A stretch of 64,000 bases of DNA from Clostridium saccharoperbutylacetonicum N1-4(HMT). GTDB taxonomy: Bacteria; Bacillota; Clostridia; Clostridiales; Clostridiaceae. The position numbers and the translations under genes are program-made. Position 1 is the stretch's first letter, and each line of letters starts with the position of its first letter. Positions 16,640 to 26,113 of the stretch are shown piece by piece. The notes beneath the pieces were generated by a model, which was not told the origin of the DNA, searched no databases, and was given only the letters and a program-made list of their open reading frames with translations. The stretch covers positions 1,363,001 through 1,427,000 of the forward strand of contig NC_020291.1 in the NCBI RefSeq assembly GCF_000340885.1, given 5' to 3'.

Positions 16640-18307
16640 ATGAAAAATGAAAGAGCGAAGATAAAAATAATTCCTCTTGGTGGTATAAACGAGATTGGGA
16701 AAAACATAACAGCTATTGAATATAAAGAAGATATTATTGTAATAGACTGTGGATTAAAATTCCCAGATGATGATATGTTTGGTATAGATATTGTAATACC
16801 AGATGTTTCATATCTAATTAAAAACGTTGAAAAAATCAAGGGAATATTTTTAACTCATGGACATGAAGATCATATAGGAGCATTACCATATGTGTTGAGA
16901 CAATTGAATGTTCCTGTATATGGAACTAAGCTTACGCTTGGAATAGTTGAGACTAAACTTAAAGAGCATGGCTTACTATCTTCAACAGAATTAATAAAAG
17001 TAAAACCAAAAGATATAATTAAGCTTGACAGTGTTTCGGTAGAATTTATAAAAACTAATCACTCGATTGCAGATTCGGTTGCAATTGCAATTCATACACC
17101 ACTTGGTGTTGTACTTCATACAGGAGATTTTAAAATTGATTATACCCCAATTGATGGGGAAAGGATGGATTTTGGAAGACTTGCTGAATTAGGTAGAAAA
17201 GGTGTTCTAGTAATGATGGCGGATTCAACAAATGTTGAAAGACCAGGATATACAATGACAGAAAAAGTTGTAGGGGAAACCTTTTTAAAGCTATTTGGTA
17301 AAGCTAAAGGCAGATTAATTGTTGCTACCTTTGCGTCTAATATTCATAGGATTCAACAGATTATTACAGCAGCAGAAGCTTATGATAAAAAAGTTGCAGT
17401 ATCTGGAAGAAGTATGGAAAATATTGTGCAAGTAGCAGTTGAATTAGGATATCTGAAACTTGAGAAAGAGATATTAATTCCTATAGATCAGATATCAAAG
17501 TACCCTAATGAGAGGGTTGTTGTTATAACAACTGGAAGTCAGGGGGAACCACTGTCTGCTCTTGCTAGAATGGCAGCTTCGGAACATAGAAAAGTAAATA
17601 TTGTTCCAGGAGATACGGTTATTATTTCAGCTACACCAATTCCTGGAAATGAGAAGCTTGTTTCTAAGGTTATAAATCAATTATTTAAAAAGGGTGCACA
17701 AGTAATATATGGTTCTGAGGAAAAAATACATGTATCAGGTCATGCTTGTCAAGAAGAATTGAAGTTAATGCAAGCGTTAGTAAAACCAAAGTTTTTTATA
17801 CCAGTCCATGGTGAATATAGACATTTAAAGAAACATGGAGAGGTAGCAATGGAAATTGGTCTTCCGGAAAACAATTTGTTAATACCGGAAAATGGAGATA
17901 TAATTGAAGTTGCTAGAAATGGCATCAAAAAAATTGGAACAGTTGTGTCAGGCCAAGTATTTGTTGATGGGCTTGGTGTTGGAGATGTTGGAAATATTGT
18001 TCTAAGAGATAGAAAACACCTTTCACAAGATGGTATATTAACAATAGTAGTAACTATAGAAAAGCAAACCGGCAGAGTTGTATCAGGGCCAGACATAATT
18101 TCAAGAGGATTTGTATATGTAAGAGAATCTGAAGGGCTTATGGATGATGCCAGAGAATTAGTTAAATCTGTTCTAAAGAATTGTGAAGAAAAGCAGATTA
18201 CTGATTGGGCAACATTAAAGTCTAAAATGAGAGATGAACTTAGAGAATTCCTTTATGAAAAAACTAAGAGAAAGCCAATGATATTACCAATAATTATGGA
18301 ATTTTAA
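16640..18307 (+). CDS. rnj: Ribonuclease J
   Basis: A 5'-to-3' exo- and endoribonuclease of the beta-CASP metallo-beta-lactamase family. The catalytic motif THGHEDHIG holds His73, His75, Asp77 and His78. Further motifs are LHTGDFK, a SATPIPGNE element and the beta-CASP HVSGHACQEEL segment, followed by IPVHGEYRHL. The 555 residues match RNase J, with a C-terminal domain involved in dimerisation. Only one copy is in the window, so J1 or J2 cannot be assigned. The start ATG 16640 has AAGGAGGGG immediately upstream. Confidence 0.95.
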   Translation: MKNERAKIKIIPLGGINEIGKNITAIEYKEDIIVIDCGLKFPDDDMFGIDIVIPDVSYLIKNVEKIKGIFLTHGHEDHIGALPYVLRQLNVPVYGTKLTLGIVETKLKEHGLLSSTELIKVKPKDIIKLDSVSVEFIKTNHSIADSVAIAIHTPLGVVLHTGDFKIDYTPIDGERMDFGRLAELGRKGVLVMMADSTNVERPGYTMTEKVVGETFLKLFGKAKGRLIVATFASNIHRIQQIITAAEAYDKKVAVSGRSMENIVQVAVELGYLKLEKEILIPIDQISKYPNERVVVITTGSQGEPLSALARMAASEHRKVNIVPGDTVIISATPIPGNEKLVSKVINQLFKKGAQVIYGSEEKIHVSGHACQEELKLMQALVKPKFFIPVHGEYRHLKKHGEVAMEIGLPENNLLIPENGDIIEVARNGIKKIGTVVSGQVFVDGLGVGDVGNIVLRDRKHLSQDGILTIVVTIEKQTGRVVSGPDIISRGFVYVRESEGLMDDARELVKSVLKNCEEKQITDWATLKSKMRDELREFLYEKTKRKPMILPIIMEF

Positions 18308-18401
18308 TATATCTAATTTTCGTAATTAATTAATTTAATTATAATAATTATAATTATTAATGATTTTTGAAGATAGAAATTATAATTAATTTGTAAGAGC
18401 C

Positions 18402-18430
18402 TTGACTTTTATTCTCGAAAAGAGTAAAAT
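18402..18430 (+). promoter_or_regulatory. SigmaA promoter of typA
   Basis: TTGACT (18402-18407) and TAAAAT (18425-18430) are separated by 17 bases. The expected start point near 18437 is only about 12 bases before a terminator-like hairpin, which suggests control by attenuation. The gap before it (18308-18401) is AT-rich and starts with TTTTCGTAATTAATTAA, another copy of the dispersed repeat. Confidence 0.7.
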
Positions 18431-18448
18431 TTAAAATAGTTGCGTAGG

Positions 18449-18482
18449 AAATTGGGTGCTTTAAGTATCCAATTTTCTTTTT
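18449..18482 (+). terminator. Terminator-like hairpin in the typA leader
   Basis: AAATTGGGTGC (18449-18459) pairs with GTATCCAATTT (18465-18475) over 11 bp with two G-U pairs and loop TTTAA, followed by TCTTTTT. It lies between the typA promoter and gene, so it could be a leader attenuator or the end of a very short transcript. Confidence 0.6.
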
Positions 18483-18552
18483 GAAGAAAAAAGTTATAGG
18501 TTTACATAAAAAATATAAAATCACAGTTTACAAACTGTTTGGAGGAATAAAT

Positions 18553-20379
18553 ATGGAATTAACAAAAAGAGAAGATATTAGAAATATAGCAATTATTGCC
18601 CACGTTGACCATGGTAAGACAACATTAGTTGATGCTCTATTAAAACAAAGTCATACATTTAGAGCAAATGAAAAAGTAGAAGAAAGAGTAATGGATTCTA
18701 ATGACTTAGAAAAGGAAAGAGGAATTACAATTCTTTCAAAAAATACTGCTGTAATTTATAATGATATAAAAATAAATATAGTAGATACTCCAGGGCATGC
18801 TGATTTCGGTGGAGAAGTTGAGCGTGTACTTAAGATGGTCGACTCAGTTTTACTTGTTGTTGACTCTTATGAAGGTCCAATGCCACAAACTAAATTCGTT
18901 TTAAAGAAATCATTAGAATTGGGATTAAAACCAATCGTTATAATTAACAAGATAGATAAACCTAATGCTAGACCAACAGATGTTATAGATGAAGTATTTG
19001 ACTTATTTGTAGAACTTGGAGCTAATGATGAACAATTAGATTTCCAAATTATTTATGCATCAGCTAGAGAAGGTTTTGCAAAATATAGTGTAGATGATGA
19101 TAATAATGATATGAATCCTATATTTGAAACAATAGTGAAATATGTTGCACCACCAGAAGGATATGTAGATGAACCACTTCAAATGCTTGTAAGTACATTA
19201 GATACAAATGCATTTGTTGGTAAAATTGCAATTGGTAAAATACATAGAGGTACAGTAAAAAGAAATCAAACAGTATCTTTATTAAAAAGTGATGGTTCAA
19301 ACTCTAATTTCAAAATAACTAGTATATTTACATACAAGGGATTGAAAAGAGAAGAAGCAGAAGAAGCTTCAATGGGAGATATAGTTGCAGTAAGTGGTGT
19401 TCTTGATGCAAATATAGGTGATACTATAGCAGACTCTTCAGCACCAGAAGCACTTCCATTCTTAGAAATAGATGAACCAACATTAAACATGAACTTTATG
19501 GTTAATGATTCACCATTTGCAGGTCAAGAAGGTGAATTTGTAACATCAAGACATTTAAGAGATAGATTAATGAAAGAACTTGAAACTAATGTAAGTTTAA
19601 GAGTAAATGAACTTACTCCAGATTGTTTTGAAGTTTCAGGAAGAGGAGAACTTCATCTTTCTGTTCTTATTGAAACAATGAGAAGAGAAGGTTATGAATT
19701 CCAAGTTTCAAAAGCTAATGTTATCTTTAGAGAACACAATGGACATAAGGAAGAACCAATTGAATACTTAACAATAGATGTTCCAGAAGAATTTATGGGG
19801 CCAGTTATGGAAAAGCTTGGACCTAGAAAAGCTGAAATGGTTAATATGACATCAGCAGTTAATGGATATACAAGATTAGAATTCACAGTTCCAGCTAGAG
19901 GTCTTATTGGATTTAGAAGTGAATTAATGACTGATACAAAGGGTAATGGAATCATGAATCACGTATTCCATTCATACGAAAAATATAAAGGTGAAATCCC
20001 AGGTAGAAGCAGAGGATCAATAGTATCTTTCGAAACTGGAGATTCAATAGCATATGGATTATTTAGTGCTCAAGAAAGAGGTCAGTTATTTATAGGAGCT
20101 GGTGTTCCAGTGTATGGTGGTATGGTTGTTGGAGTTTCTGCAAGAGCAGAAGATCTTGAAATCAATGTATGTAAAATGAAGAAACTTACCAATACAAGAT
20201 CATCAGGTGCTGATGATGCATTAAAATTGACTCCGCCACTTGAAATGTCTCTTGAACAATGTTTAGAATTCATAAATGCTGATGAATTAGTAGAAGTTAC
20301 ACCAAAGTCTATCAGAATGAGAAAAAGAATTTTAGATAGTGCTGAAAGAAGAAGAACGATTAGTAGAAGTAAGAAGTAA
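18553..20379 (+). CDS. typA: Translational GTPase TypA/BipA
   Basis: A ribosome-binding GTPase with roles in stress, cold growth and 50S assembly. G1 is [11 protein letters not shown]3 is [12 protein letters not shown], and G4 is INKIDK. The EF-G-like domains II, III and V follow ([41 protein letters not shown]), and the C-terminal domain specific to TypA ends [12 protein letters not shown]. The ATG 18553 is set by GGAGG at 18541-18545 and gives 609 residues, the normal size. The promoter and hairpin leader upstream make it a monocistronic, possibly attenuated gene. Confidence 0.95.
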   Translation: MELTKREDIRNIAIIAHVDHGKTTLVDALLKQSHTFRANEKVEERVMDSNDLEKERGITILSKNTAVIYNDIKINIVDTPGHADFGGEVERVLKMVDSVLLVVDSYEGPMPQTKFVLKKSLELGLKPIVIINKIDKPNARPTDVIDEVFDLFVELGANDEQLDFQIIYASAREGFAKYSVDDDNNDMNPIFETIVKYVAPPEGYVDEPLQMLVSTLDTNAFVGKIAIGKIHRGTVKRNQTVSLLKSDGSNSNFKITSIFTYKGLKREEAEEASMGDIVAVSGVLDANIGDTIADSSAPEALPFLEIDEPTLNMNFMVNDSPFAGQEGEFVTSRHLRDRLMKELETNVSLRVNELTPDCFEVSGRGELHLSVLIETMRREGYEFQVSKANVIFREHNGHKEEPIEYLTIDVPEEFMGPVMEKLGPRKAEMVNMTSAVNGYTRLEFTVPARGLIGFRSELMTDTKGNGIMNHVFHSYEKYKGEIPGRSRGSIVSFETGDSIAYGLFSAQERGQLFIGAGVPVYGGMVVGVSARAEDLEINVCKMKKLTNTRSSGADDALKLTPPLEMSLEQCLEFINADELVEVTPKSIRMRKRILDSAERRRTISRSKK

Positions 20380-20422
20380 TTTACTAAAAGTACTTTAAAT
20401 ATTAAATAAAATAAATATAATT

Positions 20423-20458
20423 AAAGTAAATGGTCTTTTGAGACTATTTACTTTTAAT
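20423..20458 (+). terminator. Terminator between typA and mltG
   Basis: A 14-bp stem (20423-20436 with 20441-20454, one G-U pair), TTTG loop, then TTAATTATAT. It separates typA from the mltG-trmR-U32 group. Confidence 0.8.
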
Positions 20459-20475
20459 TATATCTAGGAGAAGTT

Positions 20476-21501
20476 ATGAATAAGCATAAATCATTTAGAA
20501 AATTCGTACTCATAGGTATCTTTTTTCTATTTGTAATGGTATTATTTTTTACTGTTTCTTATAATAAAGCTATAGATAAGCCATTAAAATCTAATGAAGA
20601 TACAATTACGATAGAGGTAAAACAAGGGGAAGGTTTTAATGATATATTAAATAAACTAGATAAAGAAAATAAATTATCTAGTAAATTTTTTGTGAAAATA
20701 AAGTTGGCTATGGATAAAAGAAATTTTAAATTGCATGAAGGAATCTATGAAATAAATACTAATGCTACATTAGAAAGCTTCATCAATTCTTTGGAAAATG
20801 AGAATGGTGACAAGGATTTGGTTAAATTAACAATACCTGAAGGATATTCAATAGATGAAATTGCAGATACTGTTGACGAAAAAGGAATTTGTTCTAAAGA
20901 AGATTTCTTAAAAGCAGTTAAAAATTATGATTTGCCTGAATTTGTAAAAGCTGATAATAAAAAAAGATATAATTTAGAAGGATATTTGTATCCTGATACA
21001 TACTTAGTTAAAAAAGACAGTGATGGGAATTCTTTGATTAAGACTATGCTGAATAGATTTAGTGAGGTATTACAACAGGTAAAGGAAGAAACTAAAACTG
21101 ACTTAAAAGATGAAGAGGTTGAAAAAATTATTAACATAGCATCAATCATAGAAAAGGAAGCTAGGGTACCAGGAGATAGAACTTTAATTTCTTCTGTAAT
21201 ATATAATAGACTGGATAAAGATATGAAACTGCAAATAGATGCGGCTGTAATTTATGCTTTAGGATACCATGTTGACAAAGTATTAAACAAGCATCTGGAA
21301 ATTGATTCACCTTATAATGTATATAGATATAAAGGATTACCAGTTGGACCTATATCTAATCCAGGTATTGATTGTATTAAAGCTGCATTAATGCCAGCAA
21401 AGACGGAATATTTATATTATGTTTTGCAGACTGATAAAACTCACTATTTTACTAATAATTATAATGATTTTTTAAAGAAGAAAAAGGAATTAGGATATTA
21501 A
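20476..21501 (+). CDS. mltG: Endolytic peptidoglycan transglycosylase MltG (YceG-like)
   Basis: A membrane-anchored lytic transglycosylase thought to end glycan strands during growth. A single N-terminal transmembrane helix (about residues 10-28) is followed by a LysM-like first subdomain and the YceG domain. The LEGYLYPDTY motif, the catalytic glutamate in IASIIEKEARV, and the YNTY-like SPYNVYRYKGLPVGPISNPG motif are all present. The 341 residues are typical. It heads a group with trmR and the U32 gene, the same order as yrrL-yrrM-yrrN/O in Bacillus. Confidence 0.93.
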   Translation: MNKHKSFRKFVLIGIFFLFVMVLFFTVSYNKAIDKPLKSNEDTITIEVKQGEGFNDILNKLDKENKLSSKFFVKIKLAMDKRNFKLHEGIYEINTNATLESFINSLENENGDKDLVKLTIPEGYSIDEIADTVDEKGICSKEDFLKAVKNYDLPEFVKADNKKRYNLEGYLYPDTYLVKKDSDGNSLIKTMLNRFSEVLQQVKEETKTDLKDEEVEKIINIASIIEKEARVPGDRTLISSVIYNRLDKDMKLQIDAAVIYALGYHVDKVLNKHLEIDSPYNVYRYKGLPVGPISNPGIDCIKAALMPAKTEYLYYVLQTDKTHYFTNNYNDFLKKKKELGY

Positions 21502-21578
21502 TTCAGTTTACAGTGCACAGTTTTCAATTGTAGATTGTGAGTTGAAGTTAGAAGTATGATTGAAATTTGGAGGAAGTT

Positions 21579-22223
21579 ATGAGTGAAATTACATATGACT
21601 ATATGGAAGAATATATTAGAGGGCTAATTTCAGATAGGGATGGAATATTAAATGAAATAGAGAATTTTGCAAGGGAAAATGGAGTACCTATAGTTCAAAA
21701 AGAGACAGGTGTATTTCTTGAATTCATGACTAGTATGAAAAAGCCAAAGAGAATACTAGAATTAGGCACAGCTATAGGTTTTTCGTCAATCTTGATGTAT
21801 CAAGCAGCAGGAACTGAACCTGAAATTGTAACAATCGAGAGAGATGAAAGAATGATAGAATTAGCAAACGTTAATTTAAATAAATTTAATTTGAGTGAAA
21901 AGATAAAGATTGAAGAAGGGGATTGTCTTGAGGTTTTAGAAAAACTGACTGAACCTTTTGATTTGATCTTTATGGATGCAGGCAAAGGACATTATAATCA
22001 TTTCTTACCACATTGTTTAAGGCTGCTTAAGGAAGATGGAATAATCGTGGCTGATAATGTCCTATTTAGAGGGATGGTTGCATCACAAGATTTGGTGAAA
22101 AGAAGAAAAATAACAATAGTAAAAAGAATGAGAACTTATTTGGAATTAGTTACTCAAGATAAAGATTTAATAACATCTGTCATACCTATGGGAGATGGAA
22201 TTGCAGTTACTAAGAGGAGGTAA
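21579..22223 (+). CDS. trmR: tRNA 5-hydroxyuridine methyltransferase, O-methyltransferase family
   Basis: A class I SAM methyltransferase of the catechol O-methyltransferase-like family. The SAM loop is ILELGTAIGFSSI, the acidic end of strand 2 is VTIERDERM, and the metal-binding residues lie in FMDAGKGHY and VADNVLFRG. In Bacillus the homologue YrrM (TrmR) methylates ho5U34 to mo5U in tRNA, and its neighbours make the ho5U. Here the next gene is the U32 protein that does this step, which supports the call. The ATG 21579 follows TTGGAGGAAG; the upstream in-frame TTG lies within that site. The protein has 214 residues. Confidence 0.85.
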   Translation: MSEITYDYMEEYIRGLISDRDGILNEIENFARENGVPIVQKETGVFLEFMTSMKKPKRILELGTAIGFSSILMYQAAGTEPEIVTIERDERMIELANVNLNKFNLSEKIKIEEGDCLEVLEKLTEPFDLIFMDAGKGHYNHFLPHCLRLLKEDGIIVADNVLFRGMVASQDLVKRRKITIVKRMRTYLELVTQDKDLITSVIPMGDGIAVTKRR

Positions 22224-22229
22224 TTAAAA

Positions 22230-23447
22230 ATGATAAGACCAGAAATTTTGGCACCAGCAGGTAATTTAGATAAGCTTAAGATAGCAATAGATTTTGGAGC
22301 AGACGCAGTATATCTTGGAGGAAGTAAGTTGAATTTAAGAGCATTTGCTGATAATTTCACAAATGAACAATTAAAAGAAGGCGTAGAATACGCTCATGAG
22401 AGAAATAGAAAAGTCTATGTAACAATGAATGTTTTTCCGCATAATGAAGATTTAAATGGTGCTGAAAATTATATAAAAGAATTATATGAAACAGGTGTTG
22501 ATGCAATAATAGCATCAGATCCAGCTATAATAGCTACTGCTAGAGAGGTTGCACCAAACTTAGAAATACATTTGAGCACGCAGGCAAATAATGTTAACTG
22601 GAGAGCTGCAAAGTTTTGGTATGACCAAGGTGTTAAGAGAATAGTAATGGCTAGAGAGCTTAGTTTGACCGAAATCAAGCAAATGAGAGATAATTTACCT
22701 GAAGAATGTGAAATTGAAGCATTTGTTCATGGATCAATGTGTATAAGTTATTCAGGACGATGTTTGATATCTAATTATATGGTTGGAAGAGACGCTAATA
22801 GAGGTGCTTGTGCACAAGCATGCAGATTTAAGTATCATTTAGTTGAAGAAAAGAGACCTGGTGAATATTATCCGGTTGTTGAGGATGAAAAAGGAACATA
22901 TATAATGAATTCAAAAGATTTATGTATGATAGAACATATAGATGATGTTATAAATGCTGGAGTATATTCTCTTAAAATTGAAGGAAGAATGAAGAGTATG
23001 TATTATGTTGCTGCAGTAGTGAAATCATATAGGCAAGCTGTAGATGCATATATGAAAGATCCTGGTGATTATAAATTTGATCCAAAATGGATGGAAAATT
23101 TAAATAAGGTAAGTCATAGACAATACCATACAGGTTTTTACTATGGCCAAAATGGTGAGCAGGTATACGAAGATTCGGCTTATATAAGAAACGCAGATAT
23201 AATTGGTATTGTAAGAGCATATGATGAAGAAACACAAATAGCTACTATAGAGCAGAAAAATAAAGTTTTAAATGGTGATACTGTAGAAATACTAAGACCA
23301 GAAGGAGAAAATTTTGAGGTTGTACTCCATGATATGACAGAAGAAAATGGAACTCCAATTGAATCTGCTAATAGAGCAAAAATGATTTACAAAGTAAAAG
23401 TAGATGTGCCACTAAAGGTAAAAGACTTAATAGTCAAAGACAAATAA
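22230..23447 (+). CDS. trhP: U32 family protein, tRNA U34 hydroxylation (TrhP type)
   Basis: The U32 family was named for collagenases, but TrhP/YegQ/YrrN-O members hydroxylate U34 of tRNA using prephenate and need an Fe-S cluster. The N-terminus RPEILAPAGNLDKLKIAIDFGADAVYLGG and the core GSMCISYSGRCLIS...CAQACRFKY are hallmarks; conserved cysteines lie in MCIS, GRCL, GACAQAC and DLCMIEH. The 405 residues are typical. It is six bases after trmR, so hydroxylation and methylation of the same base are encoded together. Bacillus has two copies (yrrN and yrrO); only one lies here. Confidence 0.85.
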   Translation: MIRPEILAPAGNLDKLKIAIDFGADAVYLGGSKLNLRAFADNFTNEQLKEGVEYAHERNRKVYVTMNVFPHNEDLNGAENYIKELYETGVDAIIASDPAIIATAREVAPNLEIHLSTQANNVNWRAAKFWYDQGVKRIVMARELSLTEIKQMRDNLPEECEIEAFVHGSMCISYSGRCLISNYMVGRDANRGACAQACRFKYHLVEEKRPGEYYPVVEDEKGTYIMNSKDLCMIEHIDDVINAGVYSLKIEGRMKSMYYVAAVVKSYRQAVDAYMKDPGDYKFDPKWMENLNKVSHRQYHTGFYYGQNGEQVYEDSAYIRNADIIGIVRAYDEETQIATIEQKNKVLNGDTVEILRPEGENFEVVLHDMTEENGTPIESANRAKMIYKVKVDVPLKVKDLIVKDK

Positions 23448-23452
23448 TGAAT

Positions 23453-23505
23453 AAAACACCTTCTTTAAGGCTAGAATTTAGCTAAAGGAGGTGTTTTATA
23501 TTTTT
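23453..23505 (+). terminator. Terminator whose 3' arm contains a perfect Shine-Dalgarno sequence
   Basis: AAAACACCTTCTTTA (23453-23467) pairs with TAAAGGAGGTGTTTT (23483-23497) over 15 bp with one G-U; inside, GCTA (23470-23473) pairs with TAGC (23479-23482). ATATTTTTA follows. It starts about six bases after the U32 gene. The 3' arm carries AAAGGAGG, the only good SD before the PBP gene. Confidence 0.85.
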
Positions 23506-23520
23506 ACTGAAAAATTTCAT

Positions 23521-25110
23521 ATGAATAAAAGGCTAGCACAAATTTTGATTATGTTTATTGTAGTAATATTAATTTTAACAATGCGTTTATCTATGCTTCA
23601 AATATATCCATCTGATAAAGTTGTTTCTTCATATCAAAATCATCAAGAAGAAAATATAAGTAATATGAATTATATGATTGTTGATACTAATGGAAAAGAT
23701 TTGATGAAATATAATAAAAAATATGTGCTTGTGATTGATACTAGGCCTTTCAGTTTAAATAATTATGAAGAAACACTAGAAGACTTAATGGCTTTAAATT
23801 TCATAATGAAGTCTGAAACTCCTGATTTTAATTATTCAGAAATAATGAAGCAAAGTGGAAAAGTGTATTTTAATATTTCAGAGGAGACTTATAATAAAAT
23901 AAATAATCTTAAAAATATAAAAGGAATTTATACTTATATTTCCGATGAAGTTGATACAAAAAAAGCATGGAGTATTAGTAATATGTTATCAAAAATATTA
24001 GATGATAAACAGGAATCAAATTCATTAGAGGGGCAGTTATACAATTATTTAAAAGATAATGATAAACCTAAAAATGAATTCTATTTAGATAATAGAGCTG
24101 TTTATGCAGAAAAATCTGTAAAAATTAATGATAATAATAGAAACATAAAATTAACAATTGATAAAGAAATTGAGGATAAAATTCGAGAGATTTTAGATAA
24201 AGATGAATACTCATATCTTAATAATATAGGAGTAACGATAATGGAAGCAGATACAGGTAAAATTAGAGCTATAGTACAAAAAGATGAGAGTGAAGCTAAT
24301 ATAAATTTAGGAATTCAACAGATTGGCTATGAGCCAGGATCAATTTATAAAAGTATTACTCTCGCAGCGGCTCTGGATATGGGATTAGTAAATGTGAATG
24401 ATACTTTTGTATGTAGTGGGAAGATATGTAAGGAAGTTCATGGAAAATTATCTGTAGAGCAAGCCTTTGAAAAATCGTGTAATGATATTTTTGCAGAATT
24501 AGGAGCTAAGGTTGGTTATGAAAAATTAATGGAATATTCAAAGGAGCAGGGATTATATGATAAAGTTCTAGATTTTAATACTAGCAATAGAGTTGAAGCA
24601 ACAGGTGTAGAACCTAATATAGATGCAGGAATGAACAATATATCCATAGGTCAATGTATGAATGTGACACCAGTTCAGATGTTAGGAGCTATAAATACAA
24701 TTATTAATAATGGGGTATATGAGAAACCATATATAGTTGAAGGAATTTTAGACAAGGATGATAATGAAGTAAAAGAATTTCAAACTTCTAAGAAAAAAGT
24801 ATATAGTGAGACTACGGCAAAACTAGTTAAAAATGCTATGAAGCAGGTTGTAATAAAGGGAACGGGAATAAAAGCTTATATTAGTGATTTAGATATAGGT
24901 GGGAAAACTGGATCCTCTACAGGAAATGGAGGCCAGACGCATGGATGGTTTGCAGGTTATTTTAAAGTTGGAGGAAAGAATTATACGATGATTGTGTTTA
25001 CTCCAAGCATAGAATCAAAGAATAATAATACTAATAATGAGGAATTAGGTGGAGGAGATACAGCTGCACCGATTTTCAAGGATATAGTAAAAAAACTTTC
25101 TGGAAATTAA
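23521..25110 (+). CDS. Class B penicillin-binding protein (SpoVD/PBP2-like transpeptidase)
   Basis: A transpeptidase that cross-links peptidoglycan. It has one N-terminal membrane helix, a dimerisation/pedestal region and a penicillin-binding domain with all three motifs: SIYK (SxxK, serine nucleophile, in EPGSIYKSITLAAA), SCN (SxN, in KSCNDIF) and KTG (GGKTGSSTG). No PASTA domain follows. The start is uncertain: GTG 23491 lies within the SD/terminator, ATT 23500 would be at the right distance from AAAGGAGG, and ATG 23521, chosen here, has no SD of its own. With this start the protein has 529 residues. Whether it serves division, elongation or the spore is not clear. Confidence 0.85.
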   Translation: MNKRLAQILIMFIVVILILTMRLSMLQIYPSDKVVSSYQNHQEENISNMNYMIVDTNGKDLMKYNKKYVLVIDTRPFSLNNYEETLEDLMALNFIMKSETPDFNYSEIMKQSGKVYFNISEETYNKINNLKNIKGIYTYISDEVDTKKAWSISNMLSKILDDKQESNSLEGQLYNYLKDNDKPKNEFYLDNRAVYAEKSVKINDNNRNIKLTIDKEIEDKIREILDKDEYSYLNNIGVTIMEADTGKIRAIVQKDESEANINLGIQQIGYEPGSIYKSITLAAALDMGLVNVNDTFVCSGKICKEVHGKLSVEQAFEKSCNDIFAELGAKVGYEKLMEYSKEQGLYDKVLDFNTSNRVEATGVEPNIDAGMNNISIGQCMNVTPVQMLGAINTIINNGVYEKPYIVEGILDKDDNEVKEFQTSKKKVYSETTAKLVKNAMKQVVIKGTGIKAYISDLDIGGKTGSSTGNGGQTHGWFAGYFKVGGKNYTMIVFTPSIESKNNNTNNEELGGGDTAAPIFKDIVKKLSGN

Positions 25111-25131
25111 CTGAGAAATGTTCAATCTTAA

Positions 25132-25179
25132 GTTAGAGTGAATATAAAAATAAATGAAGATTGATGGGCAACTTTTTTA
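25132..25179 (+). terminator. Possible terminator after the PBP gene
   Basis: TCAATCTT (25132-25139) pairs with AAGATTGA (25157-25164) over 8 bp with a long loop. A T run comes only after TGGGCAAC, at 25173-25179, so this is weak. Confidence 0.35.
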
Positions 25180-25225
25180 TTATTTAAACATATTATAATA
25201 TCAAGCACTGCTATGGAGGAAAAAG

Positions 25226-25924
25226 GTGTTTGTATTAAATAACTTTATAGACTTAATATGCAATTCCTTGTTTTTAACTGGATATGTAACAAACAGTAAT
25301 ACATTCCCATTGCCATTGGATGAGGCAGAAGAGCAATTGTACTTAAAAAAGTTTAAAGAAGGAGATAAGACTGCAAAAAGCATATTGATCGAAAGGAACT
25401 TAAGATTAGTGGCTCATATTGTTAAAAAATATTCATTCCCAAATAAGGATGTTGATGAATTGATTTCTATTGGAACTGTCGGATTAATAAAAGCCATTGA
25501 TTCTTTTGATTCTAGTAAGGGGACTAGACTTGCAACTTATGCATCAAGATGCATTGAAAATGAAATATTAATGTTATTAAGAAATAACAAGAAGCAAAAA
25601 AGTGAAATTTATTTACAAGATCCAATTGGAGTTGATAAAGAAGGAAATGAATTTTGTCTTATGGATATATTAAGCAGTGAAAAAGATTGCGTTTTAGAAA
25701 AAGTTGAAAGTAATTTACAAGTAAGGGCTTTATATAAGAAGTTGATAGAATCATTAACAAAAAGGGAAAGTGCTATTTTGATAATGAGATATGGTCTAGT
25801 AGATGGAAAATGCAAGACACAGAGAGAAATTGCTATAAATTTAGGGATTTCCAGATCATATGTATCTAGAATAGAAAAAAAAGCCTTAAAGAAATTAAAA
25901 AGAGAACTATTTTTGAGAAATTAA
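25226..25924 (+). CDS. sigK: Sporulation sigma factor SigK, with pro-sequence
   Basis: The late mother-cell sigma factor. Its first 20-25 residues (FVLNNFIDLICNSLFLTGYV) are hydrophobic, the pro-sequence removed by SpoIVFB-type proteases. Region 2 follows ([47 protein letters not shown]) and region 4 at the end (QREIAINLGISRSYVSRIEKKALKKLKREL). The gene is intact at 232 residues and is not split by a skin element. The start is GTG with GGAGG 11 bases upstream. CATATTAT at 25189-25196 resembles a SigE -10, but I see no matching -35. SigK and SigE are paralogues; the position before ftsAZ and the pro-sequence favour SigK. Confidence 0.9.
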   Translation: MFVLNNFIDLICNSLFLTGYVTNSNTFPLPLDEAEEQLYLKKFKEGDKTAKSILIERNLRLVAHIVKKYSFPNKDVDELISIGTVGLIKAIDSFDSSKGTRLATYASRCIENEILMLLRNNKKQKSEIYLQDPIGVDKEGNEFCLMDILSSEKDCVLEKVESNLQVRALYKKLIESLTKRESAILIMRYGLVDGKCKTQREIAINLGISRSYVSRIEKKALKKLKRELFLRN

Positions 25925-25986
25925 GGATATATGAAGGAAAATGAGTTAGATTTTCTTAAGATAGATATTGACATACTTGGAATAAG

Positions 25987-26018
25987 AATGCTATTTTAAA
26001 AAGTAGCATTTTATTTTT
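25987..26018 (+). terminator. Terminator after sigK
   Basis: AATGCTA (25987-25993) pairs with TAGCATT (26004-26010) around TTTTAAAAAG, in which TTT and AAA may extend the stem. TTATTTTTTT follows. Confidence 0.8.
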
Positions 26019-26113
26019 TTGTAAACTTCTGAAATAAAAGAGGAATTTAACGAAATATGTTGAATATAAAGCAAGTAATAGATTTTTTCAGTTAGGAAGG
26101 GAAAGAATTAATT

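Noticed and set aside
25226..25924. sigK interrupted by a skin element
   Set aside because: Region 2 and region 4 are in one uninterrupted frame.
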